From positions 1-50,385 of the forward strand of contig JAQCAB010000011.1 of NCBI GenBank assembly GCA_027622375.1: a stretch of 50,385 bases of DNA, read 5' to 3'. Numbering within the stretch: the first letter of the stretch is position 1; every line of letters starts with the position of its first letter. A model generated the notes under the pieces. It saw nothing but the letters and a program-made list of their open reading frames with translations. It had not been told where the DNA came from and searched no databases. The stretch is from Bacteroidota bacterium. GTDB taxonomy: Bacteria > Bacteroidota > Ignavibacteria > UBA10030 > UBA8401. Shown piece by piece: positions 1-11,085 of this stretch. The position numbers and the translations under genes are program-made.

Positions 1-2
1 CA

Positions 3-746
3 TTAACACCAACAGCAGCTGGAGCAGTAACAATAAATATTGCAGCAGGTACATTTACAGATGCAGCAGGAAATAATAATACAGCAGCAACACAATATAG
101 TTGGACATATGATAATGTATCACCAACAATTGCAATCACAGCAGCAACAAGTAGTGGAACAGCAGTTGCAAGTGGTAGCACAACTAACAATGCAACTTTA
201 ACTTTAACATTTACCGCAAGCGAAGCTACAACAGATTTTGTTGTTGAAGATATTACAGTATCAAATGGAGCGTTAAGTAGTTTTGCAGCAACAAGTTCTA
301 CAGTTTACACAGTTACTGTTGCTTCTGCCGGTGGTGGAAATAGATATTTTATTAATGGAGTTCAACAAGCCAGTCTAAGTTTTACTCGTGGTTCAACTTA
401 TACATTTGATCAATCGGCTGCCTCTAGCGGCAACCATCCATTATTGTTCTCAACCACGCAAGATGGAACTACTTATAGCACTGGAGTAACAACTTATGGA
501 ACACCAGGTTCTGCTGGTGCATACACACAAATTGTTGTTGATGCTAGCGCACCAAGCACTTTGTATTATAAGTGCGGTGTTCATGGCGGGATGGGTGGAT
601 CTATTTCGGTAACGGAACCAAATATTTACACAGCAACATTAACACCAACAGCAGCTGGAGCAGTGACAATAAATATTGCAGCAGGTATATTTACAGATGC
701 AGTAGGAAATAATAATACAGCAGCAACACAATATAGTTGGACATAT
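3..746 (+). repeat. Near-identical 108-bp direct repeat (3-110 and 639-746)
   Basis: Bases 3-110 and 639-746 differ at only about three positions and encode the same C-terminal half of an Ig-like domain, starting [16 protein letters not shown]. The spacing is 636 bp, a multiple of three. The left copy runs into the window edge, so more copies may lie upstream. Confidence 0.9.
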
Positions 747-3700
747 TCACCAGCAGCAGCACAACCAACAATCTCAAACCTATCGCCAACAAGTGGTGCA
801 ATTGGAACTACGGTTACAATTACAGGAAATAATTTTAGCACAACTGCCACAAATAATATTGTTTGGTTTGGTGGAGTAAAAGCAACAGTAACAACTGCAA
901 CTGCAACCAGTTTAAGTGTAACAGTACCAACCGGCGCAGGTAACCCGATTAGAGTTTTTGTGAATAGTTTAATGGCAGAAAGCCCAAAAAGTTTTAATGT
1001 AACTTTTACCGGTGGTGGAAGTATCACATCATCAAGCTTTGCAACTAAAGTAGATTTTGCAACTGGAGGTAGCCCAAATACTGTTTCCTTTGGAGATATA
1101 GATGGAGATGGTAAATTAGATATGGCTGTAGCGAATCAGGGTTCAAATACAGTTTCACTGTTTAGAAATATATCAACAAGTGGAAGTATAACAACAGGAA
1201 GTTTTGCAACAAAAGTAGATTTTGCAACTGGATCTAACCCAGAAGGTGTTTCACTTGGAGATATAGATGGAGATGGTAAATTAGATATGGTTGTAGCAAA
1301 TCGAGAAGAAAAGACAGTTTCGGTATTTAGAAATATATCAACAAGTGGAACTATAACAACAGGAAGTTTTGCAACAAAAGTAGATTTTGCAACTGGGACT
1401 AGACCGTATGGAATTTCACTTGGAGATTTGGATGGAGATGGTAAATTAGATTTGGCTGTAGCGAAGGCTGAATCCAATACAGCTTCAGTCTTTAGAAACA
1501 TATCAACAAGTGGAAGTATAACAACAGGAAGTTTTGCAACTAAAGTAGATTTTGCAACTGGAACTGGTCCAATCACTGTTTCAATTGGAGATATAGATGG
1601 AGATGGAAAGTTAGATATGGCTGTAGCGAATCCGAATTCAAGTACGATTTCAGTTTTAAGAAACATATCAACAAGTGGAACTATAACAACAGGAAGTTTT
1701 GCTGGCAAAGTAGATTTTGCAACTGGAAATCAGCCATATAGTGTTTCAATTGGAGATATAGATGGAGATGGTAAATTAGATATGGCTGTAGCGAATATTA
1801 ATTCAAATACAGTTTCGGTATTTAGAAATATATCAACAAGTGGAAGTATAACAACAGGAAGTTTTGCAACAAAAATAGATTTTGCAACTGGATCTAACCC
1901 ACAAAGTGTTTCACTTGGAGATATAGATGGAGATGGAAAGTTAGATATGGCTGTAGCGAATCCGAATTCAAGTACGATTTCAGTTTTAAGAAACATATCA
2001 ACAAGTGGAATTATAACAACAGGAAGTTTTGCAACAAAAGTAGATTTTGCAACTAGTAATACCGCATTTTTTGGTGAGATTGGAGATATAGATGGAGATG
2101 GAAAATTAGATTTGGCTGTAGTTAATTCGGGTTCAACAAATACAGTTTCAGTTTTTAGAAATGCAATTATATCACCACCAATCATTTCTCAATTCTATCC
2201 AACAATTGCAAAACAGAATGAAACAGTAAATATATTTGGTCAAAATTTTACTGGCGCAACTCAAGTTAAATTTGGTGGTACAAATGCGCAATCATTTGTT
2301 GTTACAAACGACACTTTAATAAAAGCAGTTGTTGGTATTGGAACTGCAGGTGAAATTTCTGTTACTACAAGTTTAGGCACTGCAAAAATAATGGGATTTT
2401 TAATGCCACCAATTACTCAAAATTACAGCTGGACTAAACTACCTGGCCCAACTGGTGCTGGGTGGTTTCATAAAATTTCGAATTTAGGTAACACTATTTA
2501 TGCGCAAACTCCTGATAATTTATTTAGAAGTGGTGATTTCGGAAATAATTGGTATCCAGTAAACTATCACGAATATGAAAACCCAAGAAATTTTCTAATT
2601 TTAGGTAATAAAATAATTTCAACATCAAGCACACAGGGTAGTATATTTTTCTCGTATGATGCAGGAGTAAATTGGATTAAAAAAAATATAAGTGGTGATT
2701 TGTACTTCCATAATATTGCAACAACATCAAGCAATACAACTATTTTAGGTTTGCAAGGAGAATTCTATTATGTATCAAGTGATACAGGAAATACTTGGGG
2801 AACAAAAAAGAATTCACCATCAGGTTATATTAATAATGTAGCATCGAATAGTAGATTAACATTGATGAGAACAAATGATGGAATTTACAAATCAACAGAT
2901 TTTGGTAATACTTTCGTAACTACAAATTTCCCATTTGGTGGTTGGGGTTCTATGTTGGAATCAATAAATGATAAATTTTATGCAAATGTTAATAATAAAT
3001 TATATATCTATAATGAAGCATTAAATAATTGGGAAGAAAAAAATAATAATTTTAATACTAATAATTTAACAGGTACTCAAGATGGTTCAAAGTTTTATTC
3101 ATACTTTGCAGATGGGCTTTATGAGTCAACAAATGATGGTGCAAGTTGGATAAAAGTTACAACAACGGGCACGATACCCAAAATTAATTCTTATGATGAA
3201 GTACGTGAGTTATTTTATTATAACTCAGATGTATATGTTGGAACACCATTAGGAATTTATAAATACTCGCTTAAAAACAATACATCCAATTTTGCTACAA
3301 ATGGAATAGCTGCTGGAATGCATGAAGCGCTTCATCATAATGGTACATCTTTATATGCAACAACATCTGGTGCTGGATTATTAAAATCAAATGATGGTGG
3401 AATTAATTGGAGTAGTGTGGTTTTAGGTTCTACTGATGATATTTATCCAAAACAAATTATTTCAAAAAATAATTCTATTTTTATTTTGGGTGGTGAATTA
3501 ACAATCTCAACAGATAATGGCAATAGTTGGCAAACTAAAACTAGCTTAGTTTCTACTAATTCATATAATGTCTCTATTGATACAAGCGGAAATAATTTAT
3601 ATGTATTTAAGGGTGATTCAACAATATTTAAATCAACAGATAATGGAAATACATTTACAAAATTACTCGGAGTAACATATCCAAATCAAAATCCAAAAAG

Positions 3701-6700
3701 GTTTGAAGTTGTAGGAAGCTCCATTTATTCAATGGTTTGGAATGAGCCATTACGAGTTTCAAAAGATGAAGGCAAAACCTGGCAAAAGATTTTAAATATT
3801 GGCACATCTTATAATGTAAGAGATGGCTTGTTTGAAAATGTATTAATAGTTGTTAGTACGGATAATAATGGAATTTATTTTTCAAAAGATGATGGAAACT
3901 CTTGGACAAAAAGTAATACCACAAATATAAATTCATTTGAAAGAATATTTAGAGTTAAAAATTTACTTATTGGTACAACTTGGGGACAAGTTTGGGTCTC
4001 GCAAGATAATGGTTTGAATTGGAATGATGTAACAGGAATTAAAAATTTTAATCATTATGCCAACTCATTAACATTTGATCAGACAAACATTTATCTAGCA
4101 ATAATTAATAATGGAATTTGGAAACGACCAATTTCAGAATTAACTGCACCAACCTCAACAATTACAGTTACTAAACCTAATGGTGGCGAAGATTGGAAAA
4201 TTTTAACTGGCGAAACAATTTCTTGGTCATCAACTATTTCTACAACTTTTCAAATTTATTACTCAACCAATAATGGTACAAATTGGGATTTAATTACGAC
4301 AACACCGACTGCAGCAACAGGAGGTACATATTTTTGGTCAATTCCAAATATTGCACCATCAACGCAAGCAAAAATTAAAATTGTAGATGCAAATAATGTT
4401 AATAATTTTGATATAAGCGATAATGTATTTACAATTTCACAAGTAGCTTCTCCTTCTTCAGGAATTGTAACTCAGTGGGATTTTAATCAGGGAAATAATA
4501 TTAGTCCGGCAGTTGGACAAGGAATTGCTTCTACAATTGGCGGAACAGCTGCCTCTATAATAGAGTCGGGAGTTTCATTTGGAAGTTTAACAGATGGACA
4601 AGCTTATTCATTAAATACTTTCCCAAATCAAGGAATAAATAATGGACAAGCAGGAGTAAAATTTACAGTAAGTACAGCAGGGCAAGAAAGTATCGGTGTT
4701 CATGTAGATTGGTATCCGAAATCAGGTTCACCAAATAAAATAAAATTTGAATACACAGCTGATGGAAATAGCTGGATGGAATTTGCAAATGTAACTGCAA
4801 ATAATACAAATTGGTTTGTAATAGATTATAAATTTGGGATTTCTCAAGGAGTAAATAACAATCCAAACTTTGGGATAAGAGCAGTTGCTGTTTTTGATGG
4901 TGCAAATTATACCGGTGTTTTGGGAACTTATAATCAAACTTCAGCTTGGAAATTTGATAATGTAACTATTTTTGGAAAGAGAGTTGGAGGTACTGGAGGA
5001 TTTGCAACAATAACTTCATTCACACCAACGCAGGGAAATGTAGGAACTCCTGTAACAATAAATGGAACAGGATTTAACAACGTTAGTCAAGTAAATTTTG
5101 CTGGAGATTTATCTGTTTCGCTCACTTCTACTTACGCAGCTAAAATAGTTAGCGTATCGGCATCAGGGGGTGATGTTGTTATTTATGGAAGAGATGACAA
5201 TAAAGTTGAAGTTTTTAGTCTATCTCAAAAAATAATTTTAAATTCATATCCAATTGCAACAGGGAATATTACAAGTGTTGTTTTGGCAAATGATGGAATG
5301 ACATTCATGGTTGGAAGAGATAATGGTTATGTAGCATATTATTCAACTTCAACGGGATTTATACGAGATGTATTTAGTATTGGTACTGGTTCACTAAAAG
5401 TTGTTGCACTTGCGACAGGTGGTTTCTCAACTAACCTCAAACTAGCAGTTGCCACAAGTAACTTTGATGTAAGAATTTTTGATATTTCAACAGGAACTTT
5501 TAGTAAATCAATTGGACTTCCATCAAAACCACTTTCAATTGATCTCTCGATGGATGGAGATATTCTAATTGTCGGAATGGAAAATAATAATATTCAATCT
5601 TATAACACAAATTTTAACTCATTAGAAAAAACTTTTAGTAACCATACTGCCAGTGTAAGTGCAGTTGCACTTAGTTGGGACAAACAATTTATTATTTCCG
5701 GAGGTAAAGATAAATCTGTTAAGATATGGAAATACAGCGATGGATCATTGATTAAAACATTAACGAATGCAAATTGGCAGGAAATTAAAAATGTAGGAAT
5801 ACTTATTAGTAACTCTGTTTTTTATTCAACAAACGGAAAGGAAATTACTTTCTGGGATTATCCAAGTGGAAATCAGAAGGGAAATTATTTTAATCATACA
5901 TTAGACATAACTTCTGCAACAAGATCATTTGACGGAAGAACAGTAATTACCGGTAGCGATGACAAAAATTTAAAATTCTTGCGTACAGGAGTTGATGCAG
6001 TATTTAATAGAAAGAGTGAAACAGAAATCAGTGCGACTGTTCCACAATATGCAAGCATAGGAAGGATTTGGATAAATTTACAAGGTGGACCACCTGTAAT
6101 TAGTAGTACAGATTTCGTGGTAAAAATAGTTCAACCAGCCCCAAATTTATTTTTACCATTAAATAATACAACTAATTTAATTTTACCAAGTACTTTCAGT
6201 TGGTCGAAGAATTTAAACTTTGATAAATATGAATTACAAGTTTTAGATACAATAACTGCAGTAACTCAGCAACTTTATGCAATAACTAGTGATACGTTTT
6301 ATACAGCAGTAGCTGGATCGTTTTTACAGAATAAAAAGTTTTGGTGGAAGGTTCGAGGAATAAAAGGAACTGATACTTCTGCATATTCAGAAGTTAGGAA
6401 CTTCACAACTAAGAAAATTTATAGTGGTCCACTTGTAAAGGTCTTATCAGTTGTATCAAAAATTCATTCGGGAAATATTAATATCAATTATCTATTAGAA
6501 GGAGATACTTCACATAAAGTTAATTTGCACTTCTATTATAGTGATACAAAAGGAATAAGCTGGAAAAAATTAACTGGATTAAATAAAACTTTAGTAAATA
6601 TCTCTCCAATTAAAAATCCAGTTACAGATACAGTAATTTGGAATTCTAGAATTGATGCTCCGCAAGTTGAAGGAGATAGCATATTTATTGGAACGAGAGT

Positions 6701-9233
6701 TACATTTGGAAGTGATACAAGTGACGGAGTCAGTTCAAATTTATTCTCACTTGATAACCGTGCACCAATATTTAGTGGAGTTACACAAGCAATTTCAGAT
6801 TCAAATGGTGGAAAAATATTAATTAAATGGAATAAAGCAGTTGAGAAATTTGGTCCGGTAACTTATTCGGTTTATGTAAATAAAGGAGACTCGACTAATT
6901 TGTATTCGGTTGCACCAGTTAATACAATTGATACAACTTATACAGCAATTGATCTTACAAACTTTAATGCATATTATTTTGCAGTAAGAGTAAAAGACAA
7001 TATTGGAAATAGTGATTCAAATAAAGTTATTAAAAAAGGAATTCCTGGAGGAACTGCGAAAATGATTAGTACTCTTGTAACAAATAATTTCAATAAGGAC
7101 TCAGTAAAGTTTTCATATAAAATTGATTTATTGGCACTTGATACAGCAAACTTAAAAGTTGAATTTTCAAAAGATAGTGGTTCAACTTGGACTGTAATGA
7201 AAAACATTGTTGGCAAAACAACTAACTTGGCAAAAGCAGATTCAGAAGCAACATTAATTTGGTTAAGTGGAAAAGAAATTCCAAATACTGAAACTGATAA
7301 AATGATTTTGAGAACTTCTATTACAGGATTAAATGGATTAGCATCTGCAAATCAGCTTTCACAATTATTTACAATTGATTTAAAAGCACCGGTATTTAAT
7401 GGAATAACAAGTGCAACACCGAATGCAAATGGAAGCGCAATAAATTTAAAATGGAATTCTGCAACTGATAAATTTGGTCCGATTACATATTCAGTTTATA
7501 TAAGTAAATCTGATTCAATAAATATTTACAATAAGACGCCAATAGAAATAACAGATACAACTTACAACGCAACTAACTTAGAAAATTTTGTACCATATTA
7601 TTTTGCAGTTCGTTCACGTGATTTATTAGCAAATAGAGATTCAAATAAAGTAATTTTAAAATCTGTTGCCGGAAAAGTTGTTGTAATGAAAACTGTATCA
7701 GTTCAGAAAAAATTTAATAAAGATACAGTTATATTTAATTATAATTATTCAGCTGCAATTGGAGATTCAGTTGGTACAACTTGGAATAAAGTAAATAGTA
7801 TTCAAGGCAAAATCTCTGGCCTCGCAGGTGCTGATTCATCAGCAAATTTAGTCTGGTTATGTGGTAAAGATGTAGGCCAAATTGAATCAAATAAAATGTT
7901 GTTAAGAGTTACTGCAACAGGATTAACAGGTAATAGTTTGCCTGTGGCATCGGATACATTTACAATTGATAAAAAAGGTCCAACATTTAGTGGATTGCAA
8001 GTTGTATTGAATAATTCAAAAAATATTTCTGGCTCTGCAATTTTATCATGGACACCTGCAACTGATATTTCGATGCCGATTACTTACAAAGTATTTAAGT
8101 CGGAAGTAAGTGGCAATTACAATTTTGCTACACCAGTTGCAACAACAACCTCTGATACAACTCTTGTAAAAAATTTACAAAAAGCAACTTTCTATTATTT
8201 TAATGTTTGGGCAATTGATGCTGCTGGTAATATTGATAGTAGTAAAGTTGAGAAAGTTTATTTAACAGAATTTTTGGGTGACTTTACTTATGACGGATAT
8301 ATAACTTTACAAGATCTCGCAATATTTGCACAAGCATGGAAAGCACGAGATACAAAAGTTGCAGATATCGGTCCAGTAACTGGAACAATTCCAAAAGTTA
8401 CCCCAACGTATGATGGAAAAATAAATATTGAAGATTTATCAATGTTCATTTTAATGTGGAACTGGGCATTTGATAATGGAAGAAGTGGTAATCAAGTAAT
8501 TGCTGGTTTAACTAAAAAACAAAATTCAGAAATTTCAAATTATCGTTTGAATGAAACAAATGAATTTATAATTAAACGTGGAGAAAAGAGAGCGATACCA
8601 TTTAAAGTATCTGGCTTAAAGAATATAGATGCGATAAGTTTATCATTAAAATTTGATCCTGAGTTTATAAAGATTGATTCAATTGTTCCAGGTTCAGTTT
8701 ATGGAAATAGAAAAAATATTTTACTCTTAAACAGAAGTAAAGAAGAAACTGGATTAGTTGATGCTGCAATAGCAAACTTTGGTGAAAATATAAATGGTGA
8801 AAATGAATCATCGCTTTTGATGGTTTATATAACTGCATTAAAACAAGTTCGCAATAAAACTGTAAATGGATTTATTCAAGCATTTGATATATCAAATAAT
8901 AATTCACTCGATGCAAAAGTTGAATTTAGTTTAAGTGACAGACCAAAAATACCGACAGAATTTACAATTTCACAAAATTATCCAAATCCATTTAATCCAA
9001 CTACAACAATAGAATTTCAATTAGCGGAACCCTCAATTGTAAAATTAAAAGTTTATGATCAACTTGGTCGCGAAGTTGAAGAGCTTGTAAACTCTGAAAA
9101 ATCAACAGGTTACCATACTATAAATTGGAATTCTAATCTTCCATCTGGTGTTTACTATTATATATTGCATTCGCAAGGCTTAAAGGGGAATAATTTGAGA
9201 AGTAAAGCGCGAAAAATGGTAATATTAAAATAA
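3..9233 (+). CDS. Giant multidomain T9SS-exported surface protein (5' end outside window)
   Basis: The frame is open from the left edge, so the N-terminus is missing and 3,076 residues are visible. Domains by visible residue: Ig-like (Big_12-type) 1-36 and again up to 250, with a cupredoxin-like insert at 114-205; IPT/TIG 255-336; seven FG-GAP/VCBS repeats with DIDGDGKLD calcium loops 345-723; IPT/TIG 724-801; an Asp-box/YCF48-like propeller with about 11 SxDxGxxW motifs 802-1381; a Kre9-like domain 1384-1480; a jelly-roll-like region 1487-1660; a third IPT/TIG 1668-2043 split by a WD40-like propeller 1703-1995; fibronectin-III-like modules 2044-2755; a dockerin-like EF-hand pair 2758-2830; a cohesin-like beta-sandwich 2855-2978; and a type IX sorting domain 2983-3076 with YPNPFNPTT. 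It is inferred to be exported and displayed at the surface, for adhesion or substrate binding. No catalytic domain is recognised and the ligand is unknown. Confidence 0.9.
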   Translation, partial: LTPTAAGAVTINIAAGTFTDAAGNNNTAATQYSWTYDNVSPTIAITAATSSGTAVASGSTTNNATLTLTFTASEATTDFVVEDITVSNGALSSFAATSSTVYTVTVASAGGGNRYFINGVQQASLSFTRGSTYTFDQSAASSGNHPLLFSTTQDGTTYSTGVTTYGTPGSAGAYTQIVVDASAPSTLYYKCGVHGGMGGSISVTEPNIYTATLTPTAAGAVTINIAAGIFTDAVGNNNTAATQYSWTYSPAAAQPTISNLSPTSGAIGTTVTITGNNFSTTATNNIVWFGGVKATVTTATATSLSVTVPTGAGNPIRVFVNSLMAESPKSFNVTFTGGGSITSSSFATKVDFATGGSPNTVSFGDIDGDGKLDMAVANQGSNTVSLFRNISTSGSITTGSFATKVDFATGSNPEGVSLGDIDGDGKLDMVVANREEKTVSVFRNISTSGTITTGSFATKVDFATGTRPYGISLGDLDGDGKLDLAVAKAESNTASVFRNISTSGSITTGSFATKVDFATGTGPITVSIGDIDGDGKLDMAVANPNSSTISVLRNISTSGTITTGSFAGKVDFATGNQPYSVSIGDIDGDGKLDMAVANINSNTVSVFRNISTSGSITTGSFATKIDFATGSNPQSVSLGDIDGDGKLDMAVANPNSSTISVLRNISTSGIITTGSFATKVDFATSNTAFFGEIGDIDGDGKLDLAVVNSGSTNTVSVFRNAIISPPIISQFYPTIAKQNETVNIFGQNFTGATQVKFGGTNAQSFVVTNDTLIKAVVGIGTAGEISVTTSLGTAKIMGFLMPPITQNYSWTKLPGPTGAGWFHKISNLGNTIYAQTPDNLFRSGDFGNNWYPVNYHEYENPRNFLILGNKIISTSSTQGSIFFSYDAGVNWIKKNISGDLYFHNIATTSSNTTILGLQGEFYYVSSDTGNTWGTKKNSPSGYINNVASNSRLTLMRTNDGIYKSTDFGNTFVTTNFPFGGWGSMLESINDKFYANVNNKLYIYNEALNNWEEKNNNFNTNNLTGTQDGSKFYSYFADGLYESTNDGASWIKVTTTGTIPKINSYDEVRELFYYNSDVYVGTPLGIYKYSLKNNTSNFATNGIAAGMHEALHHNGTSLYATTSGAGLLKSNDGGINWSSVVLGSTDDIYPKQIISKNNSIFILGGELTISTDNGNSWQTKTSLVSTNSYNVSIDTSGNNLYVFKGDSTIFKSTDNGNTFTKLLGVTYPNQNPKRFEVVGSSIYSMVWNEPLRVSKDEGKTWQKILNIGTSYNVRDGLFENVLIVVSTDNNGIYFSKDDGNSWTKSNTTNINSFERIFRVKNLLIGTTWGQVWVSQDNGLNWNDVTGIKNFNHYANSLTFDQTNIYLAIINNGIWKRPISELTAPTSTITVTKPNGGEDWKILTGETISWSSTISTTFQIYYSTNNGTNWDLITTTPTAATGGTYFWSIPNIAPSTQAKIKIVDANNVNNFDISDNVFTISQVASPSSGIVTQWDFNQGNNISPAVGQGIASTIGGTAASIIESGVSFGSLTDGQAYSLNTFPNQGINNGQAGVKFTVSTAGQESIGVHVDWYPKSGSPNKIKFEYTADGNSWMEFANVTANNTNWFVIDYKFGISQGVNNNPNFGIRAVAVFDGANYTGVLGTYNQTSAWKFDNVTIFGKRVGGTGGFATITSFTPTQGNVGTPVTINGTGFNNVSQVNFAGDLSVSLTSTYAAKIVSVSASGGDVVIYGRDDNKVEVFSLSQKIILNSYPIATGNITSVVLANDGMTFMVGRDNGYVAYYSTSTGFIRDVFSIGTGSLKVVALATGGFSTNLKLAVATSNFDVRIFDISTGTFSKSIGLPSKPLSIDLSMDGDILIVGMENNNIQSYNTNFNSLEKTFSNHTASVSAVALSWDKQFIISGGKDKSVKIWKYSDGSLIKTLTNANWQEIKNVGILISNSVFYSTNGKEITFWDYPSGNQKGNYFNHTLDITSATRSFDGRTVITGSDDKNLKFLRTGVDAVFNRKSETEISATVPQYASIGRIWINLQGGPPVISSTDFVVKIVQPAPNLFLPLNNTTNLILPSTFSWSKNLNFDKYELQVLDTITAVTQQLYAITSDTFYTAVAGSFLQNKKFWWKVRGIKGTDTSAYSEVRNFTTKKIYSGPLVKVLSVVSKIHSGNININYLLEGDTSHKVNLHFYYSDTKGISWKKLTGLNKTLVNISPIKNPVTDTVIWNSRIDAPQVEGDSIFIGTRVTFGSDTSDGVSSNLFSLDNRAPIFSGVTQAISDSNGGKILIKWNKAVEKFGPVTYSVYVNKGDSTNLYSVAPVNTIDTTYTAIDLTNFNAYYFAVRVKDNIGNSDSNKVIKKGIPGGTAKMISTLVTNNFNKDSVKFSYKIDLLALDTANLKVEFSKDSGSTWTVMKNIVGKTTNLAKADSEATLIWLSGKEIPNTETDKMILRTSITGLNGLASANQLSQLFTIDLKAPVFNGITSATPNANGSAINLKWNSATDKFGPITYSVYISKSDSINIYNKTPIEITDTTYNATNLENFVPYYFAVRSRDLLANRDSNKVILKSVAGKVVVMKTVSVQKKFNKDTVIFNYNYSAAIGDSVGTTWNKVNSIQGKISGLAGADSSANLVWLCGKDVGQIESNKMLLRVTATGLTGNSLPVASDTFTIDKKGPTFSGLQVVLNNSKNISGSAILSWTPATDISMPITYKVFKSEVSGNYNFATPVATTTSDTTLVKNLQKATFYYFNVWAIDAAGNIDSSKVEKVYLTEFLGDFTYDGYITLQDLAIFAQAWKARDTKVADIGPVTGTIPKVTPTYDGKINIEDLSMFILMWNWAFDNGRSGNQVIAGLTKKQNSEISNYRLNETNEFIIKRGEKRAIPFKVSGLKNIDAISLSLKFDPEFIKIDSIVPGSVYGNRKNILLLNRSKEETGLVDAAIANFGENINGENESSLLMVYITALKQVRNKTVNGFIQAFDISNNNSLDAKVEFSLSDRPKIPTEFTISQNYPNPFNPTTTIEFQLAEPSIVKLKVYDQLGREVEELVNSEKSTGYHTINWNSNLPSGVYYYILHSQGLKGNNLRSKARKMVILK
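1035..2171 (+). repeat. Seven-unit tandem array of 165-bp FG-GAP/VCBS coding repeats
   Basis: Units start at 1035, 1200, 1365, 1530, 1695, 1860 and 2025, each 165 bp (55 codons) up to the last. Every unit has the frame [11 protein letters not shown], then DIDGDGKLD, then FRNISTSG. About 90 bp in units 4 and 6 (from 1591 and from 1921) are essentially identical and lie 330 bp apart. The array keeps reading frame, so unit gain or loss would not break the gene. Each unit is expected to form one blade of a calcium-binding beta-propeller. Confidence 0.92.
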
Positions 9234-9278
9234 TAAAGATTTAAAAATATTTATTGCAGTTAAATTTCAATTTTTCTA

Positions 9279-9314
9279 TTTTGAATTTCTTAATTAATAA
9301 GACAAATAAGTTTA
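9279..9314 (+). promoter_or_regulatory. Candidate Bacteroidota-type promoter of the exbB operon
   Basis: TTTTG at 9279-9283 is followed after 23 bases by TAAGTTTA at 9307-9314, resembling the -33 TTTG and -7 TAnnTTTG elements. The spacer is at the long end of what is usual. It lies in the only gap (115 bases) ahead of the exbB-tonB genes. Based on sequence match alone. Confidence 0.35.
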
Positions 9315-9330
9315 TATAAAAATCAAATAA

Positions 9331-9337
9331 TAAAGGA
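9331..9337 (+). promoter_or_regulatory. Shine-Dalgarno of exbB
   Basis: An AAAGGAG stretch lies about 11 bases before the exbB ATG. It is one of the few strong Shine-Dalgarno sequences in the window and supports this start. Confidence 0.6.
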
Positions 9338-9348
9338 GTTAATTTAGA

Positions 9349-10092
9349 ATGAAGCAGAATTCATTTAACACAATTATAATACTTGTTGCTTTTGCTGTTG
9401 GTTTCGCTATTTACTTTTTAATTTTTGGAACTGCTCCAGATAAAACATTGATGCATGATCTTTATCAAGGTGGTCCATTTGTTGCAGTTCTAATGGCATT
9501 GTCAATTTTAGTAGTTACTTACATTATTGAGAGAATGTTGTCTATTAAAAAAGCACAGGGCACAGGAGATACAACAACATTTCTGAAAAAAGTAGTTAAA
9601 AATGTCAGCGAAAGTAATTATGATGAAGCAGTTAAAACTTGCAACACTCAGCGTGGATCAATGGCAAATATTATTAAATCTGGTATTGCTCGCTATTCTG
9701 AATTGAATGGAACAAAGTCGATTGATAAAAAAGAAAAAATAAGCGAAGTCAAACGTGTGTTTGAAGAAACCACCATGCTCGAGATGCCTGTGCTTGAAAA
9801 AAACTTAGTTTCTATTTCAACAATTGCTTCTATAGCAACAATGGTTGGTCTGCTTGGAACAGTTATGGGAATGATTCGTGCATTCTCTGCACTTGCCAAA
9901 GCAGGGGCTGCTGATGCTGTCGGGCTATCACGTGGAATTTCTGAAGCATTGTTTAATACAGCAGGTGGAATTGCAGTTGCAATTATCGCAATAGTTGCTT
10001 ACAACTTCTTTACTACAAAAATCGACAACATAACTTATGTTATTGATGAAGCAACAAAAGGTTTGCTTGAGAACTTAAATTCAAAAAATTAA
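9349..10092 (+). CDS. exbB: MotA/TolQ/ExbB proton channel family protein
   Basis: Inner-membrane proton channel subunit that, with ExbD and TonB, uses the proton motive force to energise outer-membrane receptors. The 247 residues have hydrophobic segments near 10-28, 41-62, 155-180 and 200-223. The last two carry the Gly/Ala-rich family core (TMVGLLGTVMGMI and FNTAGGIAVAI). A cytoplasmic helical stretch lies between. It is followed by two exbD genes and tonB, all on the same strand with short gaps, so the family call is secure. TolQ-type roles cannot be excluded on sequence, but tonB in the same cluster favours ExbB. Confidence 0.93.
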   Translation: MKQNSFNTIIILVAFAVGFAIYFLIFGTAPDKTLMHDLYQGGPFVAVLMALSILVVTYIIERMLSIKKAQGTGDTTTFLKKVVKNVSESNYDEAVKTCNTQRGSMANIIKSGIARYSELNGTKSIDKKEKISEVKRVFEETTMLEMPVLEKNLVSISTIASIATMVGLLGTVMGMIRAFSALAKAGAADAVGLSRGISEALFNTAGGIAVAIIAIVAYNFFTTKIDNITYVIDEATKGLLENLNSKN

Positions 10093-10126
10093 TCAATTAA
10101 ATTTAAAATTATTAATTTAAAATATT

Positions 10127-10576
10127 ATGGCTAAAAGAGTCGGTATAGCGATGGATATGACTCCTATGGTGGACGTAGGATTTTTGCTACTCACCTTTTT
10201 TATGTTGACCACTCAATTTAAACCTGAAGAAGCTGTTGATGTCACATTACCTGAATCACACTCGGTTATTAAATTACCTGATGTTGATGTTGCTACAATT
10301 CTAGTTTCAAAAAATGGAGAATTATTTTTGGGATTTGATTCTCAAATTATGAGAGGTAATATTTTTGGAGCTGAGAATATGATGAAATCAGGAATAGAAG
10401 TAACAGTTAGGGAGCTTGGTGGGCTACTTACAAAAGCAAGAATGAAAAATCCAAAACTTAGGACAGTCATTAAATCTGATAAAGATGCAGAATTTGGATT
10501 AATTGAAGATGTAATGAAAATATTACAAGAAGTAAATGTGACCAGATTTAATTTAGTAACTAATACAGAAAAATAA
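10127..10576 (+). CDS. exbD: ExbD/TolR family biopolymer transport protein (first copy)
   Basis: Membrane-anchored stator subunit of the ExbB-ExbD-TonB motor. It has the family signature MDMTPMVDVGFLLLTFFML near the N-terminus, in which the Asp at the start of the single transmembrane helix is the presumed proton-carrying residue. The rest (to residue 149) is a periplasmic domain. It contains an insertion around residues 60-85 (after VSKNGELFLGFDSQIM) that the second copy lacks. It sits 34 bases after exbB and 15 before the second exbD. Two different exbD genes in one cluster is a common arrangement in Bacteroidota relatives. Confidence 0.92.
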   Translation: MAKRVGIAMDMTPMVDVGFLLLTFFMLTTQFKPEEAVDVTLPESHSVIKLPDVDVATILVSKNGELFLGFDSQIMRGNIFGAENMMKSGIEVTVRELGGLLTKARMKNPKLRTVIKSDKDAEFGLIEDVMKILQEVNVTRFNLVTNTEK

Positions 10577-10591
10577 ACTTAGGTAAAATAA

Positions 10592-11077
10592 ATGTCAGAC
10601 GTACAAGTTCGCGAGTCACGCGGAAAATCGAAAAATACTAAAAAGAAAAAAAGACGATTAGGTATTAGAATTGACATGACACCTATGGTGGACATTGCAT
10701 TCTTACTTTTAACTTTTTTTATGCTCACAACAACAATGAGCAAACCACAAACGATGGAAATAAATCTCCCACCGGGAGAATCTCAAGTTGAAGTTGCAGC
10801 ATCAAATTTAATTACTTTAAGAATTACTGAGAATTTTACAATTTATTGGAATGTAGGATCTGAAAAACCTGAAAAAATTAAATTTGTAGAGCTTGCAAAA
10901 TTGTTGGGTACTAAAAGTAAAGCTAATCCAAGATTAATCACATTAATCAAAGTTGATAGAAAAGCTAAATATGTAACTATGGTTGATATTATTGATGAAC
11001 TAAATATTAATAATATTACAAGATTTAGTTTAGCGCCAATGACTGATGATGATAAAAAATTAATTGAGAAGATTTAG
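10592..11077 (+). CDS. exbD: ExbD/TolR family biopolymer transport protein (second copy)
   Basis: Second ExbD of the cluster, 161 residues. A basic cytoplasmic N-terminus rich in Lys and Arg precedes RIDMTPMVDIAFLLLTFFML, with the conserved Asp at the helix start. A periplasmic domain of about 110 residues follows. It differs clearly from the first copy, so the pair is an old duplication rather than a recent one. tonB starts 8 bases downstream, so the two genes are probably co-transcribed. Confidence 0.92.
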   Translation: MSDVQVRESRGKSKNTKKKKRRLGIRIDMTPMVDIAFLLLTFFMLTTTMSKPQTMEINLPPGESQVEVAASNLITLRITENFTIYWNVGSEKPEKIKFVELAKLLGTKSKANPRLITLIKVDRKAKYVTMVDIIDELNINNITRFSLAPMTDDDKKLIEKI

Positions 11078-11085
11078 GAAAACAA

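Noticed and set aside
300-620. Prophage or phage tail gene, because of the phage-like cupredoxin motif
   Set aside because: No terminase, portal, integrase or lysis genes are near, and the frame continues into a T9SS protein.
1035-2171. Regular repeats suggesting a CRISPR array
   Set aside because: The unit is 165 bp, coding throughout, with no short repeat and spacer pattern and no cas genes.
1136-2185. Long minus-strand open frames opposite the FG-GAP array
   Set aside because: They are mirror images of the repeated coding units with the same period and have no family motif; the + strand has clear FG-GAP repeats.
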